A DNA stretch of 64,000 nucleotides, taken from positions 930,001 through 994,000 of the forward strand of contig JADIZV010000001.1 of the NCBI GenBank assembly GCA_016704565.1, written 5' to 3'. How positions within the stretch are numbered: position 1 is the stretch's first letter; each line of letters begins with the position of its first letter. The notes beneath the pieces were generated by a model. That model did no database searches and was not told the origin of the DNA. It was given only the letters and a program-made list of their open reading frames with translations. The DNA is from Candidatus Phosphoribacter baldrii. GTDB lineage: Bacteria; Actinomycetota; Actinomycetes; Actinomycetales; Dermatophilaceae. Below are positions 32,835 to 40,682 of the stretch, piece after piece. Both the position numbers and the translations under genes were made by a program.

Positions 32835-33980
32835 ATGCCAGTCGTTTTCGTCCACGGAGTCGCGGTGCGCGACCCCGACGATCCGCAGTATGTCGCGGCG
32901 CAGCGGCTGACCCGCGGCGCGGACTGGGCGGTCGTCGAGGCGATGCTGCGCGAGCATGTCGCGCCAGCGGTGCGGCCGTCTGCGCCGGAGCGAGTGGCGC
33001 TCGTGCGGGTCTACTGGGGGGATCTGGGAGCACAACCGGGGGAGGCGGCTGAGGCTGGTCCTCCCGCGTTGAGCGAGGTGGACACCCCGGCCGCGCTGAC
33101 GCCGTCGGAGCTGGGAGAAGCGTTGCAGCACAGCCTCTTCCAGACGCTTCCGCCCGCTCAGTGGCCCGCCGTGGTCGACGCGGTGTGGTCGACGGTGTCC
33201 GAGCCGGCGCTGCGCGCACAGTTGGCTGCCCGGTCGCCGAAGCGCCAGGCGCGATGGCTGGAGAAGCAGGTGCGCGGGCGGCTCACGGAGGCGGCGCCGG
33301 AGCTGTCGCGCGGGTTCGGGCAGGTCGCGGCGGACCTCGCGGCCTCCAACCGGCGCAACGTCCGGTGGGCGATGAGCGAGGTGCGACGGCCGTTCCGCGA
33401 GGTCGTGCCGGTGTTCGTGGGCGACGTGTTGCGCTATCTCGACGGGCGGGGCGCGCCGGGGTCGCCGGGCCCGATCGTCGAGCGGGTGCTGGCGGGGTTG
33501 GCCCAGGCGCGCGACGCCGACCGCGGGGCGGGTGAACCGCTCGTCGTGCTGAGCCACAGCATGGGTGGGCAGCTGGTGTTCGACGCGCTCACCGCGTTCG
33601 CGGGAGACGTGCCAGGGGGTATGCCGCGCGTCGACTTCTGGTGTGCCAGTGGTGGGCAGATCGGGCTGTTCGCCGAGTTGGGGATGTTTGCGGGCGGGCC
33701 GCCTGAGGGGCCGTCTGAGAGGGTGCCGGAGGAGCGGCTGGGCTACCTGTGGAACGCGTGGAGCTCCACCGACGTGCTCAGTTTCCCGGCCGAGGGGCGC
33801 ATCGCCGGCGCGCACGACTCGGACTTCGCCTTCCCCGGCGGGCCAGGGGCCAACCACATGGCCTACCTCGTCGAGCCCGACTTCTATCGGACGCTGGCGG
33901 CGAAGGTCCGAGCCCACTGCCTGCCGCCAGGGCGGTCGGTGCGACACGGCCTAGCGAAGTATGAGGAAATCTCGGACTGA
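32835..33980 (+). CDS. Alpha/beta-hydrolase (lipase-like), cytoplasmic
   Basis: 381 residues. Starts with VVFVHGVAVRDPDDPQY (oxyanion-hole HG) and has the nucleophile elbow VLSHSMGGQLVF about residue 238-249; an Asp/His pair may be in STDVLSF and PGANHMAYL. The region between (about 60-230) is helical and unusual for a simple lipase. No signal peptide, so it acts inside the cell. AAAGG precedes the ATG. It ends 27 bp before an AAA ATPase gene, which has its own promoter-like element. Confidence 0.68.
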   Translation: MPVVFVHGVAVRDPDDPQYVAAQRLTRGADWAVVEAMLREHVAPAVRPSAPERVALVRVYWGDLGAQPGEAAEAGPPALSEVDTPAALTPSELGEALQHSLFQTLPPAQWPAVVDAVWSTVSEPALRAQLAARSPKRQARWLEKQVRGRLTEAAPELSRGFGQVAADLAASNRRNVRWAMSEVRRPFREVVPVFVGDVLRYLDGRGAPGSPGPIVERVLAGLAQARDADRGAGEPLVVLSHSMGGQLVFDALTAFAGDVPGGMPRVDFWCASGGQIGLFAELGMFAGGPPEGPSERVPEERLGYLWNAWSSTDVLSFPAEGRIAGAHDSDFAFPGGPGANHMAYLVEPDFYRTLAAKVRAHCLPPGRSVRHGLAKYEEISD

Positions 33981-33995
33981 CGCTAGAGAGCGGCA

Positions 33996-34001
33996 TACAG
34001 T
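33996..34001 (+). promoter_or_regulatory. Leaderless -10 element of the AAA ATPase gene
   Basis: TACAGT, six bases (CCGATC), then ATG at 34008. The first four bases belong to a CGGCATAC octamer. Confidence 0.5.
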
Positions 34002-34007
34002 CCGATC

Positions 34008-35327
34008 ATGGACCCGATCCGCAATCCCTACGCGCCCGGCGCGGGGCAGCGGCCCCCCGAGTTGGCCGGTCGCGACGAGCAGCTGCACGCGTTCGACGTG
34101 ACGCTGGAACGGGTGGCGCGGGGGCGCCCGGAGCGGTCCGTGGTGTTGACCGGGCTGCGTGGGGTGGGAAAGACCGTGCTGCTCAACGCCCTTCGGTCGG
34201 CGGCGGTCCGAGCCCATTGGGGGACAGGCAAACTCGAGGCTCGTCCGGATCAGCCGTTGCGCCGCCCCTTGTCGGCAGCGCTGCACATGGCGGTGCGCGA
34301 GCTCGGGCATCCGCAGCCGGACGAGGTCGCGCAGGTGCTGGGTGTGATCAAGGCCTTTGCGCAGCGCGAGTCCGGTCCGGGGAGCGGGTCCGCGGCCGGG
34401 GGACGCGTGGCCGGGCGGGGGAGTTCGACGGGTGGGCGGGGGAGTGCAGCGGGTGGCGCTGGCCGGCTGCGCGACCGGTGGAGTGTCGGGATCGACGTGC
34501 CCGCGGTGACCGGCCGGGCCGACTCGGGCGACATCGAGATCGACCTCGTCGAGTTGCTCAGCGACGTCGGCGGGCTCGCGGCGGATCGTGGCGTCGGGGT
34601 GGCGATCTTCATCGACGAGATGCAGGACCTCGGCGCTGACGACGTGTCCGCATTGTGTGCTGCGGCCCACGAAATCTCCCAGTCCGGGCTGCCGGTCGTC
34701 ATCGTCGGGGCCGGGCTGCCGCACCTTCCGGCGGTCTTGTCGGCGTCAAAGTCCTACTCGGAGAGGCTGTTTCGCTACTCGCGGATCGACCGCCTGGACG
34801 TCGAGGCCGCCTCGGTCGCCCTCACCGCGCCCGCCGCGGAGGAAGGCGCCTCCTGGGCGCCCGAGGCCTTGTGGGAGATGTATGCCGTGACCGCCGGCTA
34901 CCCCTACTTCGTCCAGGCCTACGGGAAGGCCGTCTGGGACGTCGCGGTCGGGCCGGAGATCTCGGCCGACGATGTGCGCATGGCGGCTCCCGAGGCGGAG
35001 GCCGAGCTGGCAGTCGGCTTCTTCGGGTCTCGGTATGAACGTGCGACGCCCGCAGAGCGGGAGTACCTGCGGGCGATGGCGGAGGCGGCATACGCCGAGG
35101 GGCCGTGGAGCGACCCGGGAAGTGCCGCGTACTCGTCGAAACTCTCGATTGAGCTCGACTCGGTGCCAACGTCGGCCGTGGCGTCGGTGCTTGGCAAGAA
35201 GCCCCAGTCGCTTTCTCCTGCAAGGGACTCGCTGATGAAGAAGGGCCTGGTCTATTCGAGCGAGCGTGGCCAGATCGCCTTCACCGTCCCCCACTTCGGC
35301 CGATACCTGCGCACCCATCCGGACTGA
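34008..35327 (+). CDS. AAA family ATPase with C-terminal winged-helix region
   Basis: 439 residues. NPYAPGAGQRPPELAGRDEQ is a characteristic N-terminus of a widespread bacterial ATPase group. Walker A is GLRGVGKT (49-56), Walker B VAIFIDEMQDL, sensor-like VVIVGAGLPHLP. A Gly/Ser-rich insert (about 122-150) interrupts the domain. The C-terminal 90 residues (YLRAMAEAAYAEGPW to VPHFGRYL) look like a winged helix that could bind DNA. ORC/Cdc6- or STAND-like function is possible; unknown. Confidence 0.75.
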   Translation: MDPIRNPYAPGAGQRPPELAGRDEQLHAFDVTLERVARGRPERSVVLTGLRGVGKTVLLNALRSAAVRAHWGTGKLEARPDQPLRRPLSAALHMAVRELGHPQPDEVAQVLGVIKAFAQRESGPGSGSAAGGRVAGRGSSTGGRGSAAGGAGRLRDRWSVGIDVPAVTGRADSGDIEIDLVELLSDVGGLAADRGVGVAIFIDEMQDLGADDVSALCAAAHEISQSGLPVVIVGAGLPHLPAVLSASKSYSERLFRYSRIDRLDVEAASVALTAPAAEEGASWAPEALWEMYAVTAGYPYFVQAYGKAVWDVAVGPEISADDVRMAAPEAEAELAVGFFGSRYERATPAEREYLRAMAEAAYAEGPWSDPGSAAYSSKLSIELDSVPTSAVASVLGKKPQSLSPARDSLMKKGLVYSSERGQIAFTVPHFGRYLRTHPD

Positions 35328-35473
35328 CATCGTCGAGTCCGAGCATGCGCCCGTCGCGAGCAACGCCATGCCGAGGTACGTGCCGGGCCGATCCGCCCGA
35401 CACGGTGTCCAACCGTGCACCACCGAGCCGTCCAAATGTTAGTTAGAAAACCGTCTGGCTCACGGCATACTGA

Positions 35474-35926
35474 GCGGCGACGGCCACAGACGCGGCATAC
35501 GCGGCATACGCGACGATCCTCGACGCGGCGACGGCCGGCGAGCGGGACAAGCCGGCGCGCCAGACCGTGGCCGGGTATCGCGAGCACCTGGAGCGGATCT
35601 TCGTGCTCGACCCGCTCCCCGCCTGGACGCCGACGTTCGCCCCGCTGAAGCGCCTGACCAGCTCCCCCAAGCACCACCTCGTCGATCCGGCCCTGGCGGC
35701 TCGCCTCATGGCAAGCGGCCGGGACGCTCTACTTCGCGGCGAAGGGGAGCGCGTCACCACCCGCCCAGAGACCGAGACTTGGCTGGGCGCGCTCTTCGAG
35801 TCGCTGACCGTTCAGTCGGTGCGCGTCTATGCCGCGGCAGCGGGCGCGACGGTGGGTCTCCTGCGGACCAGGGACAAGGCCAACGTCGACATCACCTGGC
35901 TGCGCGACGAATCCCTCGAGGTTTGA
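35474..35926 (+). pseudogene. Decayed C-terminal fragment of a DUF4143 ATPase
   Basis: From 35474 the frame reads YATILDAATAGERDKPARQT, then LERIFVLDPLPAWTPTFAPL and SSPKHHLVDPALAARLM, aligning with YATILAAATPG, LLTRIWLLDPLPGWIPVSAPL and VAPKHHIADPGLAAALL of the intact gene at 30196. The Walker domain is missing upstream (an in-frame stop lies at 35471-35473) and the end stops early at NVDITWLRDESLEV, before the EVKLG block. No start codon of its own is convincing. It is a remnant of a second copy. Confidence 0.72.
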
Positions 35927-36066
35927 ACTGCTCGCCACCGCGTTGAAGGAAGCTCCGGCCCACCTGCGTGAGTGACAGGAAATGCATAGGAATCCGAAAG
36001 GTCGGGCCTATGGGACCGGCCTACTTTCCTCGTCGAGAGGACGTCCCGACCGTGGGCGACATTGCG

Positions 36067-37884
36067 ATGAACACCAGCCGTAGGTCCGTTTTGCAGGGTA
36101 TGGCCGCTACTGCCGTCATGAGTGTATTGAGTGCCTGTACCTCCGACTCCTCGTCGTCCTCGCCCTCCGGCTCGGCAACCACGGGGTCCGGCTCCGGGGC
36201 ACCGTCCGGGTCGCTCGCCTGGGACGCCAAGGGATGGAGCTTCGACGCCACGAACGACGTGTACTACCAGATCGGCCGCTCGTATGCCGCGACGCCGCAG
36301 GCCCCCGACTATCAAACCCTGGGCATCTTCGTCCCCGCCAAGTACCTCACCGCGACCAAGAACCCGGACGGCGTCACCTACACCGCGACGGTGAACCCGT
36401 CCGGATCGGTCGGCGGCTTCACCGCTGCCACCGCGCCGATCGTGCTACCCGTCGACACCCCTGGGTATGCCGCGCAGAAGCCGCCGACGAGCTACTCCTA
36501 TAACGCGGTTTCCGCCTATCTCAAGGCGGGCTTCGTCTACGTGTGGGCGGGGATGCGCGGCAAGGACAGCAACTCGACGTCCTACACGGGAAACGCCCCG
36601 TGGGGCGTGACCGACCTCAAGGCGGCCGTGCGGTTCTTGCGCTACAACGCCTCGCAGATCCCCGGGAGCAAGGACCGGATGTTCGTCTTCGGCATGAGTG
36701 GAGGTGGTGCGCAGACCACCATCATGGGAGCCTCCGGGGACAGCGCGCTCTACACCCCCTATCTGCAGGCCATCGGCGCCGCCACCACGGGCCCGGCTGG
36801 CGAGACACTGTCCGATGCTGTTGCCGGAGCGATGGCCTGGTGCCCCATCACCACCATGGACTCCGCCGACGCGGCATACGAGTGGAATATGGGCCAGTTC
36901 TCCGCCTCCGGCACCCGCGCGGCCGGCACCTGGACGGCGGCATACTCCACCGACCTGGCCAAGGAATTCCCCAGCTATCTCAACGCTTTGGGTCTCAAGG
37001 ATGCCTCCGGCAAGAAGCTGGCACTGGAGTCGTCGGCCACCGGCATCGCGTTGTCCGGCAGCTACTACGACCACCTGGTGGGGGTGATCGAGGAATCGCT
37101 GAACAACTTCGTCGCCGACACGACCTTCCCCTACACGCCGTCTTCCGGCGGGATGGGTGGCCCGGGCGGTGGCATGCCCGGAGGTGGCATGCCCGGAGGA
37201 GGAGCGCCTCCGTCCGGGACGACCGGGCCTGCTCAGGGTGGGTCCACCACCTCAAGCACCTACGCGACGATCGAGGACTACATCAGCTCCCTCAATGTCT
37301 CCGGGCCATGGGTGACGTATGACGCCGCGACCAAGAAGGCGAAGGTCGCCAGCCTGCAAGGCTTTGTCACCAGTCAGAAGAGCCCCAGCAAAAGTGTGGG
37401 CGCCTTCGACGGCCCGTCCCGCGGGGTCGGTGAGAACGTCGTCTTCGGGCTGGGCACCACTGCCCTGCACTTCGACGCGACCGCCGAAAAGGTCATCGCA
37501 GCGAACGCCGCGAGATACGCCGGCCTCACCGGCTGGCAATCCGCTTACGCGGCAACGGAGTACACGAGTGACCTCGCCAAGAAGGATGCCGTCGGCGTCG
37601 ATGTGCCCACCCGGGTGAACATGTACAACCCCATGTATTACCTCTGCGACCAGTACGCCGGGTATCAGAAGTCGAAGGTCGCTCCGTATTGGCGGATCCG
37701 GACCGGGATCAAGCAGGGCGACACGGCCAACACGGTCGAGGTCAACCTCGCGCTGGCGTTGGCGAGCTACGGCGTCAAAGCAGTCGACTTCGCGACGGTG
37801 TGGGGTCAGGCTCACGTCAAGGCCGAGCGCACCGGCGACGCGACGACCAACTTTGTCAATTGGGTCGTCAAGACCCTCGCTTGA
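36067..37884 (+). CDS. Tannase-like lipoprotein (alpha/beta-hydrolase)
   Basis: 605 residues. N-terminus TSRRSVLQGMAATAVMSVLSAC has twin arginines and a lipobox cysteine, so it is probably exported and lipidated. Then YYQIGRSYAATPQAPDYQTLGIFVPAKYL, GFVYVWAGMRGKDS and the nucleophile elbow VFGMSGGGAQTT, as in subtype B tannases and related feruloyl-esterase-like enzymes; a late WGQAHVKAE may give the catalytic His. It would cleave phenolic or gallate esters outside the membrane. A Met/Gly/Pro-rich linker (GGMPGGGMPGG) sits at about residues 358-390. No clear ribosome-binding site. Confidence 0.68.
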   Translation: MNTSRRSVLQGMAATAVMSVLSACTSDSSSSSPSGSATTGSGSGAPSGSLAWDAKGWSFDATNDVYYQIGRSYAATPQAPDYQTLGIFVPAKYLTATKNPDGVTYTATVNPSGSVGGFTAATAPIVLPVDTPGYAAQKPPTSYSYNAVSAYLKAGFVYVWAGMRGKDSNSTSYTGNAPWGVTDLKAAVRFLRYNASQIPGSKDRMFVFGMSGGGAQTTIMGASGDSALYTPYLQAIGAATTGPAGETLSDAVAGAMAWCPITTMDSADAAYEWNMGQFSASGTRAAGTWTAAYSTDLAKEFPSYLNALGLKDASGKKLALESSATGIALSGSYYDHLVGVIEESLNNFVADTTFPYTPSSGGMGGPGGGMPGGGMPGGGAPPSGTTGPAQGGSTTSSTYATIEDYISSLNVSGPWVTYDAATKKAKVASLQGFVTSQKSPSKSVGAFDGPSRGVGENVVFGLGTTALHFDATAEKVIAANAARYAGLTGWQSAYAATEYTSDLAKKDAVGVDVPTRVNMYNPMYYLCDQYAGYQKSKVAPYWRIRTGIKQGDTANTVEVNLALALASYGVKAVDFATVWGQAHVKAERTGDATTNFVNWVVKTLA

Positions 37885-37923
37885 GGCCCGGGAGACCGCC
37901 GCAAGCCGCCCTCGCGTGGGCCG

Positions 37924-38301
37924 TCACGTCGTGCGAATCACCGCCAAGAGATCAGCACCTGACTGCACGGTGACGACCTTGCCATGCAACTCCAGAGGCA
38001 GGTGGCGACGATCGCGCGGATCGATGACGCACGCCGGACAACCGACCGGGAGGATGACCAAACCGGCGGCTCTCGCCACCTCCACGACGAGGTCCCAAAT
38101 CGCCTCGCCGCCTGCGTGGGTCACCATGAGTGATCCAAGACCCAGGCCGTAGCACTCAGCGTCCCCATCTCGGGTCACCAGCCGAGCGAAGTCACCGTCA
38201 CGGACGGCGATGTATGCCGCGAGCTCCTCCTCGATGACGGCCGGATCGGCTGCGCCTGTTCCTCCATCACGGAACGCCTGAAGGAACACGTCGAAACTCA
38301 T
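37924..38301 (-). CDS. Hypothetical protein, MSFDVFLQAFRDG family
   Basis: 125 residues. The start MSFDVFLQAFRDGGTG and a central YGLGLGSLMVTHAGG recur in a group of small bacterial proteins of unknown function, some near toxin-immunity loci. CPACVIDP near residue 90 has a CxxC pair. No domain of known activity was seen. It lies tail-to-tail with the tannase-like gene and is divergent from vapB (75 bp between starts). Confidence 0.6.
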   Translation of the reverse strand: MSFDVFLQAFRDGGTGAADPAVIEEELAAYIAVRDGDFARLVTRDGDAECYGLGLGSLMVTHAGGEAIWDLVVEVARAAGLVILPVGCPACVIDPRDRRHLPLELHGKVVTVQSGADLLAVIRTT

Positions 38302-38363
38302 GGCCACCACGGTAGTGCCGCACCGACTTCCTGACGCGTATACATAGTGCATACAACCGCACC

Positions 38364-38369
38364 TATGCT
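38364..38369 (+). promoter_or_regulatory. Leaderless -10 element of vapB
   Basis: TATGCT, seven bases (GTGACCC), then ATG at 38377. About 20 bp upstream, GTATACATAGTGCATAC (38338-38354) has GTAT/ATAC inverted ends and is the likely operator bound by the VapB-VapC complex. Confidence 0.5.
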
Positions 38370-38376
38370 GTGACCC

Positions 38377-38616
38377 ATGCCGGTCCTCGTTCAGATCCGT
38401 GACGTCGACGCCGCCGTGCGAGACGAGCTCAAGGCCCGGGCGAGCCGCGACGGGGTATCGCTCAACTCCTACCTGCGCGACCTGCTGACCCAGGCGGCCA
38501 CCACCCCTCGGCGGGAGGACGTGGTGGCTCGCATCCTTGCCCGCAGCGAGAGATCGCGTGTGTCTGCCGCCGAGATCCTCCGAGCCGAGCGCGATGACCG
38601 CAGCACCCACCCGTGA
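38377..38616 (+). CDS. vapB: VapB/FitA-like ribbon-helix-helix antitoxin
   Basis: 79 residues. LVQIRDVDAAVRDELKARASRDG followed in the same stretch by VSLNSYLRDLL is the ribbon-helix-helix DNA-binding unit of FitA-type antitoxins (about residues 3-45); the C-terminus would wrap the toxin. The stop at 38616 overlaps the vapC start (38594) by 23 bp, the usual toxin-antitoxin layout. Expected to autorepress through the inverted repeat upstream. Confidence 0.82.
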   Translation: MPVLVQIRDVDAAVRDELKARASRDGVSLNSYLRDLLTQAATTPRREDVVARILARSERSRVSAAEILRAERDDRSTHP

Positions 38617-39004
38617 TCTCGTCGTCGACGCCTCGACCCTGGTCGACCTCCTCGTGGGCAGCCAGACCGAGTCCATCGCCCGCGCTATCCGCGACTTCCG
38701 CTGGCACGCTCCAGCCCATGTCGACGTCGAGGTCACGTCAGCGCTGCGCGGCCTCGTCCTGGGCGGGCACCTCAGCCCCGCCCGCGCCGTCGACGCGTTG
38801 ATCGACTTCCACGATCTTGCCATCACTCGGTGGCCACCCGACCTGCCGACCAGCAGGCGGATCCTGGCGCTGCGGGCTGGGCTCACGGCATACGACGCCG
38901 CGTATGTCGTGTGCGCGGAAGGCCTGCTCGCCCCCTTGGTGACCCGCGACGAGCGGCTGGCGCGGGCTGCGGCACCTTACGTCGAGGTGATGAGAGCCTC
39001 CTAG
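38594..39004 (+). CDS. vapC: VapC PIN-domain ribonuclease toxin
   Basis: 136 residues. Acidic PIN residues are intact: D12 in VVDASTL, E46 in HVDVEVTSA, D in YDAAYVVCAE and D in VTRDERL. VapC toxins cut specific RNAs (often tRNAs) when VapB is degraded. The TAG stop is the second to fourth base of a 79-bp segment that duplicates part of the dienelactone-hydrolase gene downstream, so the toxin gene abuts a recombination junction. Confidence 0.84.
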   Translation: MTAAPTRDLVVDASTLVDLLVGSQTESIARAIRDFRWHAPAHVDVEVTSALRGLVLGGHLSPARAVDALIDFHDLAITRWPPDLPTSRRILALRAGLTAYDAAYVVCAEGLLAPLVTRDERLARAAAPYVEVMRAS

Positions 39005-39079
39005 GCGTGCGGCTGGCTCCGCGTCGACCCACTCATCATCGATCATCCGATGCAAAGCCAGCGGTATGCCGCCCCGCCA
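39001..39079 (-). repeat. 79-bp duplicated fragment of the hydrolase gene (copy 1)
   Basis: Matches 39935-40013 with three differences in 79 bp. On the minus strand it encodes GGIPLALHRMIDDEWVDAEP, an internal piece of the hydrolase at 39774-40376, but here it is an isolated fragment with no gene around it. It begins at the last base before the vapC stop codon. Confidence 0.85.
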
Positions 39080-39118
39080 GTTTCCACGACGGGATCGATA
39101 GACCGCGCACTCCTCGGC

Positions 39119-39655
39119 TCAGGCCGAGCCGACCGCATCCTGAATCCGCCCGATGACATCTGCGACCTGGCCGCGGGAGAGCAGCCCAGGACCCAACGGG
39201 CCGCTGTCGATCGTGCCAACCCGAGGCAGCCGACCCAACGCGGCGCGACTCGCATCGGTCAATTCGGCTAGCTGCCAAGCGATTTCCTCATCGACGACGT
39301 CGGGTTGGCCTGGATTGGCGAGCGCGACGGCCTTGACGGCATACCCAGCGGCGCCGAGGGCATGTGCGCCCATGTGGGCAACGGCGGAGGCTTGGGCGGC
39401 GGACCGGGCGGCCGCGGCTCCAGCCGGGGTCGTGGCAGCGCTCGCCGCCTTGACGGCGACCATTCGGAGTCGGATTTCGGCGTGTGTGGTGCTTTCGCCC
39501 CGGCCGTAGGCGCTCGCGCGGGCCACCGCGTCCCGGACGCGATCGTCCTCCGGGGCTGAGGCTTCGAAGAGTCCCACGACCCGCTCGGCGCACGCCGCCG
39601 CCCAGCGGGCCAGGACCCGTCGATCGTCGTCACTGAGCGTCTGTGGCGAGGTCAC
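39119..39655 (-). CDS. Imm5-like putative immunity protein
   Basis: 178 residues, almost entirely helical and Ala-rich. RWAAACAERVVGLFEASAPED near the N-terminus and repeated Ala blocks (AAARSAAQASAVAHMGAHALG) resemble the Imm5 immunity family (CAE.VL..FE...P.D.R..). Such proteins protect against polymorphic toxins. No toxin gene is recognised nearby, so it would be orphan. The gene sits between the two copies of the 79-bp repeat, which suggests it arrived by the same event. Assignment from pattern memory. Confidence 0.55.
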   Translation of the reverse strand: MTSPQTLSDDDRRVLARWAAACAERVVGLFEASAPEDDRVRDAVARASAYGRGESTTHAEIRLRMVAVKAASAATTPAGAAAARSAAQASAVAHMGAHALGAAGYAVKAVALANPGQPDVVDEEIAWQLAELTDASRAALGRLPRVGTIDSGPLGPGLLSRGQVADVIGRIQDAVGSA

Positions 39656-39773
39656 GGCGGGGTCCGTGATGAGGTCTTGGTAGATGTGATGGTCTCAACT
39701 GTACAAATGTGAGGGCTCTGACTAGACAATCTTGAGGACCTCTGAGCCTCGGCATCGAGCGGCGTACGGCGGG

Positions 39774-40376
39774 CTAGGCAGAGAATCGGGACAGGAAGCC
39801 CTGCACTCGCGCGAAGAACAGATCCGTTGCGACCGAGTCGTATTCGTCCGGCAACCCGGCGTCCATGAAGAGGTGCGCGCTACCCGGATAGACGTAGTCG
39901 GAGACGTCCGACCCAGCGCGCGCTGCCTCCGCGACTAGGCGTGCAGCTGGCTCCGCGTCGACCCACTCGTCGTCGATCATCCGATGCAAAGCCAGCGGTA
40001 TGCCGCCCCGCCACCTCCCGTCGTCACCGAACTCCGCGCCGTAGCGGCCGCCGCCGGCCACCAGCAGCGCTCCGACCACTCCGGGCTCATGCTCGGCCAA
40101 ACGCTGGACCGCCATGGCGCCCATCGAGAAGCCGATGACGACCACGGGAGCCGAGCAGGCGGCATACGCCTCCCGCAGCGCAGCCTCAGCGGAGGGGCGG
40201 GCGGTGTCCAGGTGAGCCATGGCGGCGGCGTACCCCTCGGGGCCGCCCTCGAAGACGGCCCCGCCGAAGAGGTCAGGCGCAACGACCCGAAAGCCGAGCG
40301 CGCGCACCCGGTCGGCGAGGTCGAGGATGGCTGGGCGCAGGCCGAGGGCCGAGTGCGCGATGAGGACGGTGGTCAT
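39774..40376 (-). CDS. Dienelactone-hydrolase-like alpha/beta-hydrolase
   Basis: 200 residues. VLIAHSALGLRPAILDLADRVR, then VVAPDLFGG, the nucleophile elbow VVIGFSMGAM (here Ser, whereas classical dienelactone hydrolases use Cys) and GSAHLFMD with the catalytic His. The family hydrolyses lactones or small esters in the cytoplasm. A 79-bp piece of this gene (39935-40013) is duplicated at 39001-39079. ATG at 40376. Confidence 0.78.
   Translation of the reverse strand: MTTVLIAHSALGLRPAILDLADRVRALGFRVVAPDLFGGAVFEGGPEGYAAAMAHLDTARPSAEAALREAYAACSAPVVVIGFSMGAMAVQRLAEHEPGVVGALLVAGGGRYGAEFGDDGRWRGGIPLALHRMIDDEWVDAEPAARLVAEAARAGSDVSDYVYPGSAHLFMDAGLPDEYDSVATDLFFARVQGFLSRFSA
39935..40013 (-). repeat. 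79-bp repeat, parental copy inside the hydrolase gene
   Basis: Lies in the coding sequence of the hydrolase and is in frame with it; 96% identical to 39001-39079 in the same orientation. The 855 bp between the copies hold the Imm5-like gene. Confidence 0.85.
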
Positions 40377-40682
40377 GGCCGCGACGCTACTGGCCGCCAC
40401 CGACACTCGCCCGCATCGAGCCAGGACCATGCTGTGGCATCGCCATCCCGCCGCCCGCATGGTGACAACCGGTGAAGGCCGGAATTGGCGACCCAGGGGT
40501 GGCGGCGGAGCTGGCCGCCATTGTCCGGGACGCCGACGCCGATCACGCACCGAGCTCTACCCCGTCGACCGACTGACCGGCGTCAGCCCCGACTCGTCGA
40601 CTATCGTTTCTCCGCGATCTGGTCAGCGTAAGTTTACGTGCTAAAGTTTCGTTCACGGCCGATCGGAGGAAGGATAACGGCT
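40377..40682. other. 306-bp gap upstream of fic
   Basis: Between the hydrolase start and the preferred fic start. A 34-codon plus-strand frame (GTG at 40471 to TGA) is open but has no recognisable features. The last 60 bp become AT-rich and carry the fic control region. No GTATGCCG octamer is present here. Confidence 0.5.
40627..40638. promoter_or_regulatory. Inverted repeat in the fic promoter region
   Basis: CGTAA-GT-TTACG, then a similar AAAGTTTCG ten bases later. A GTG at 40638 begins inside it. Probably an operator or promoter element of the fic gene; the regulator is unknown. Confidence 0.4.

Noticed and set aside
40471..40575. 34-codon frame upstream of fic
   Set aside because: No ribosome-binding site, low complexity and no recognisable family; could be a chance frame.
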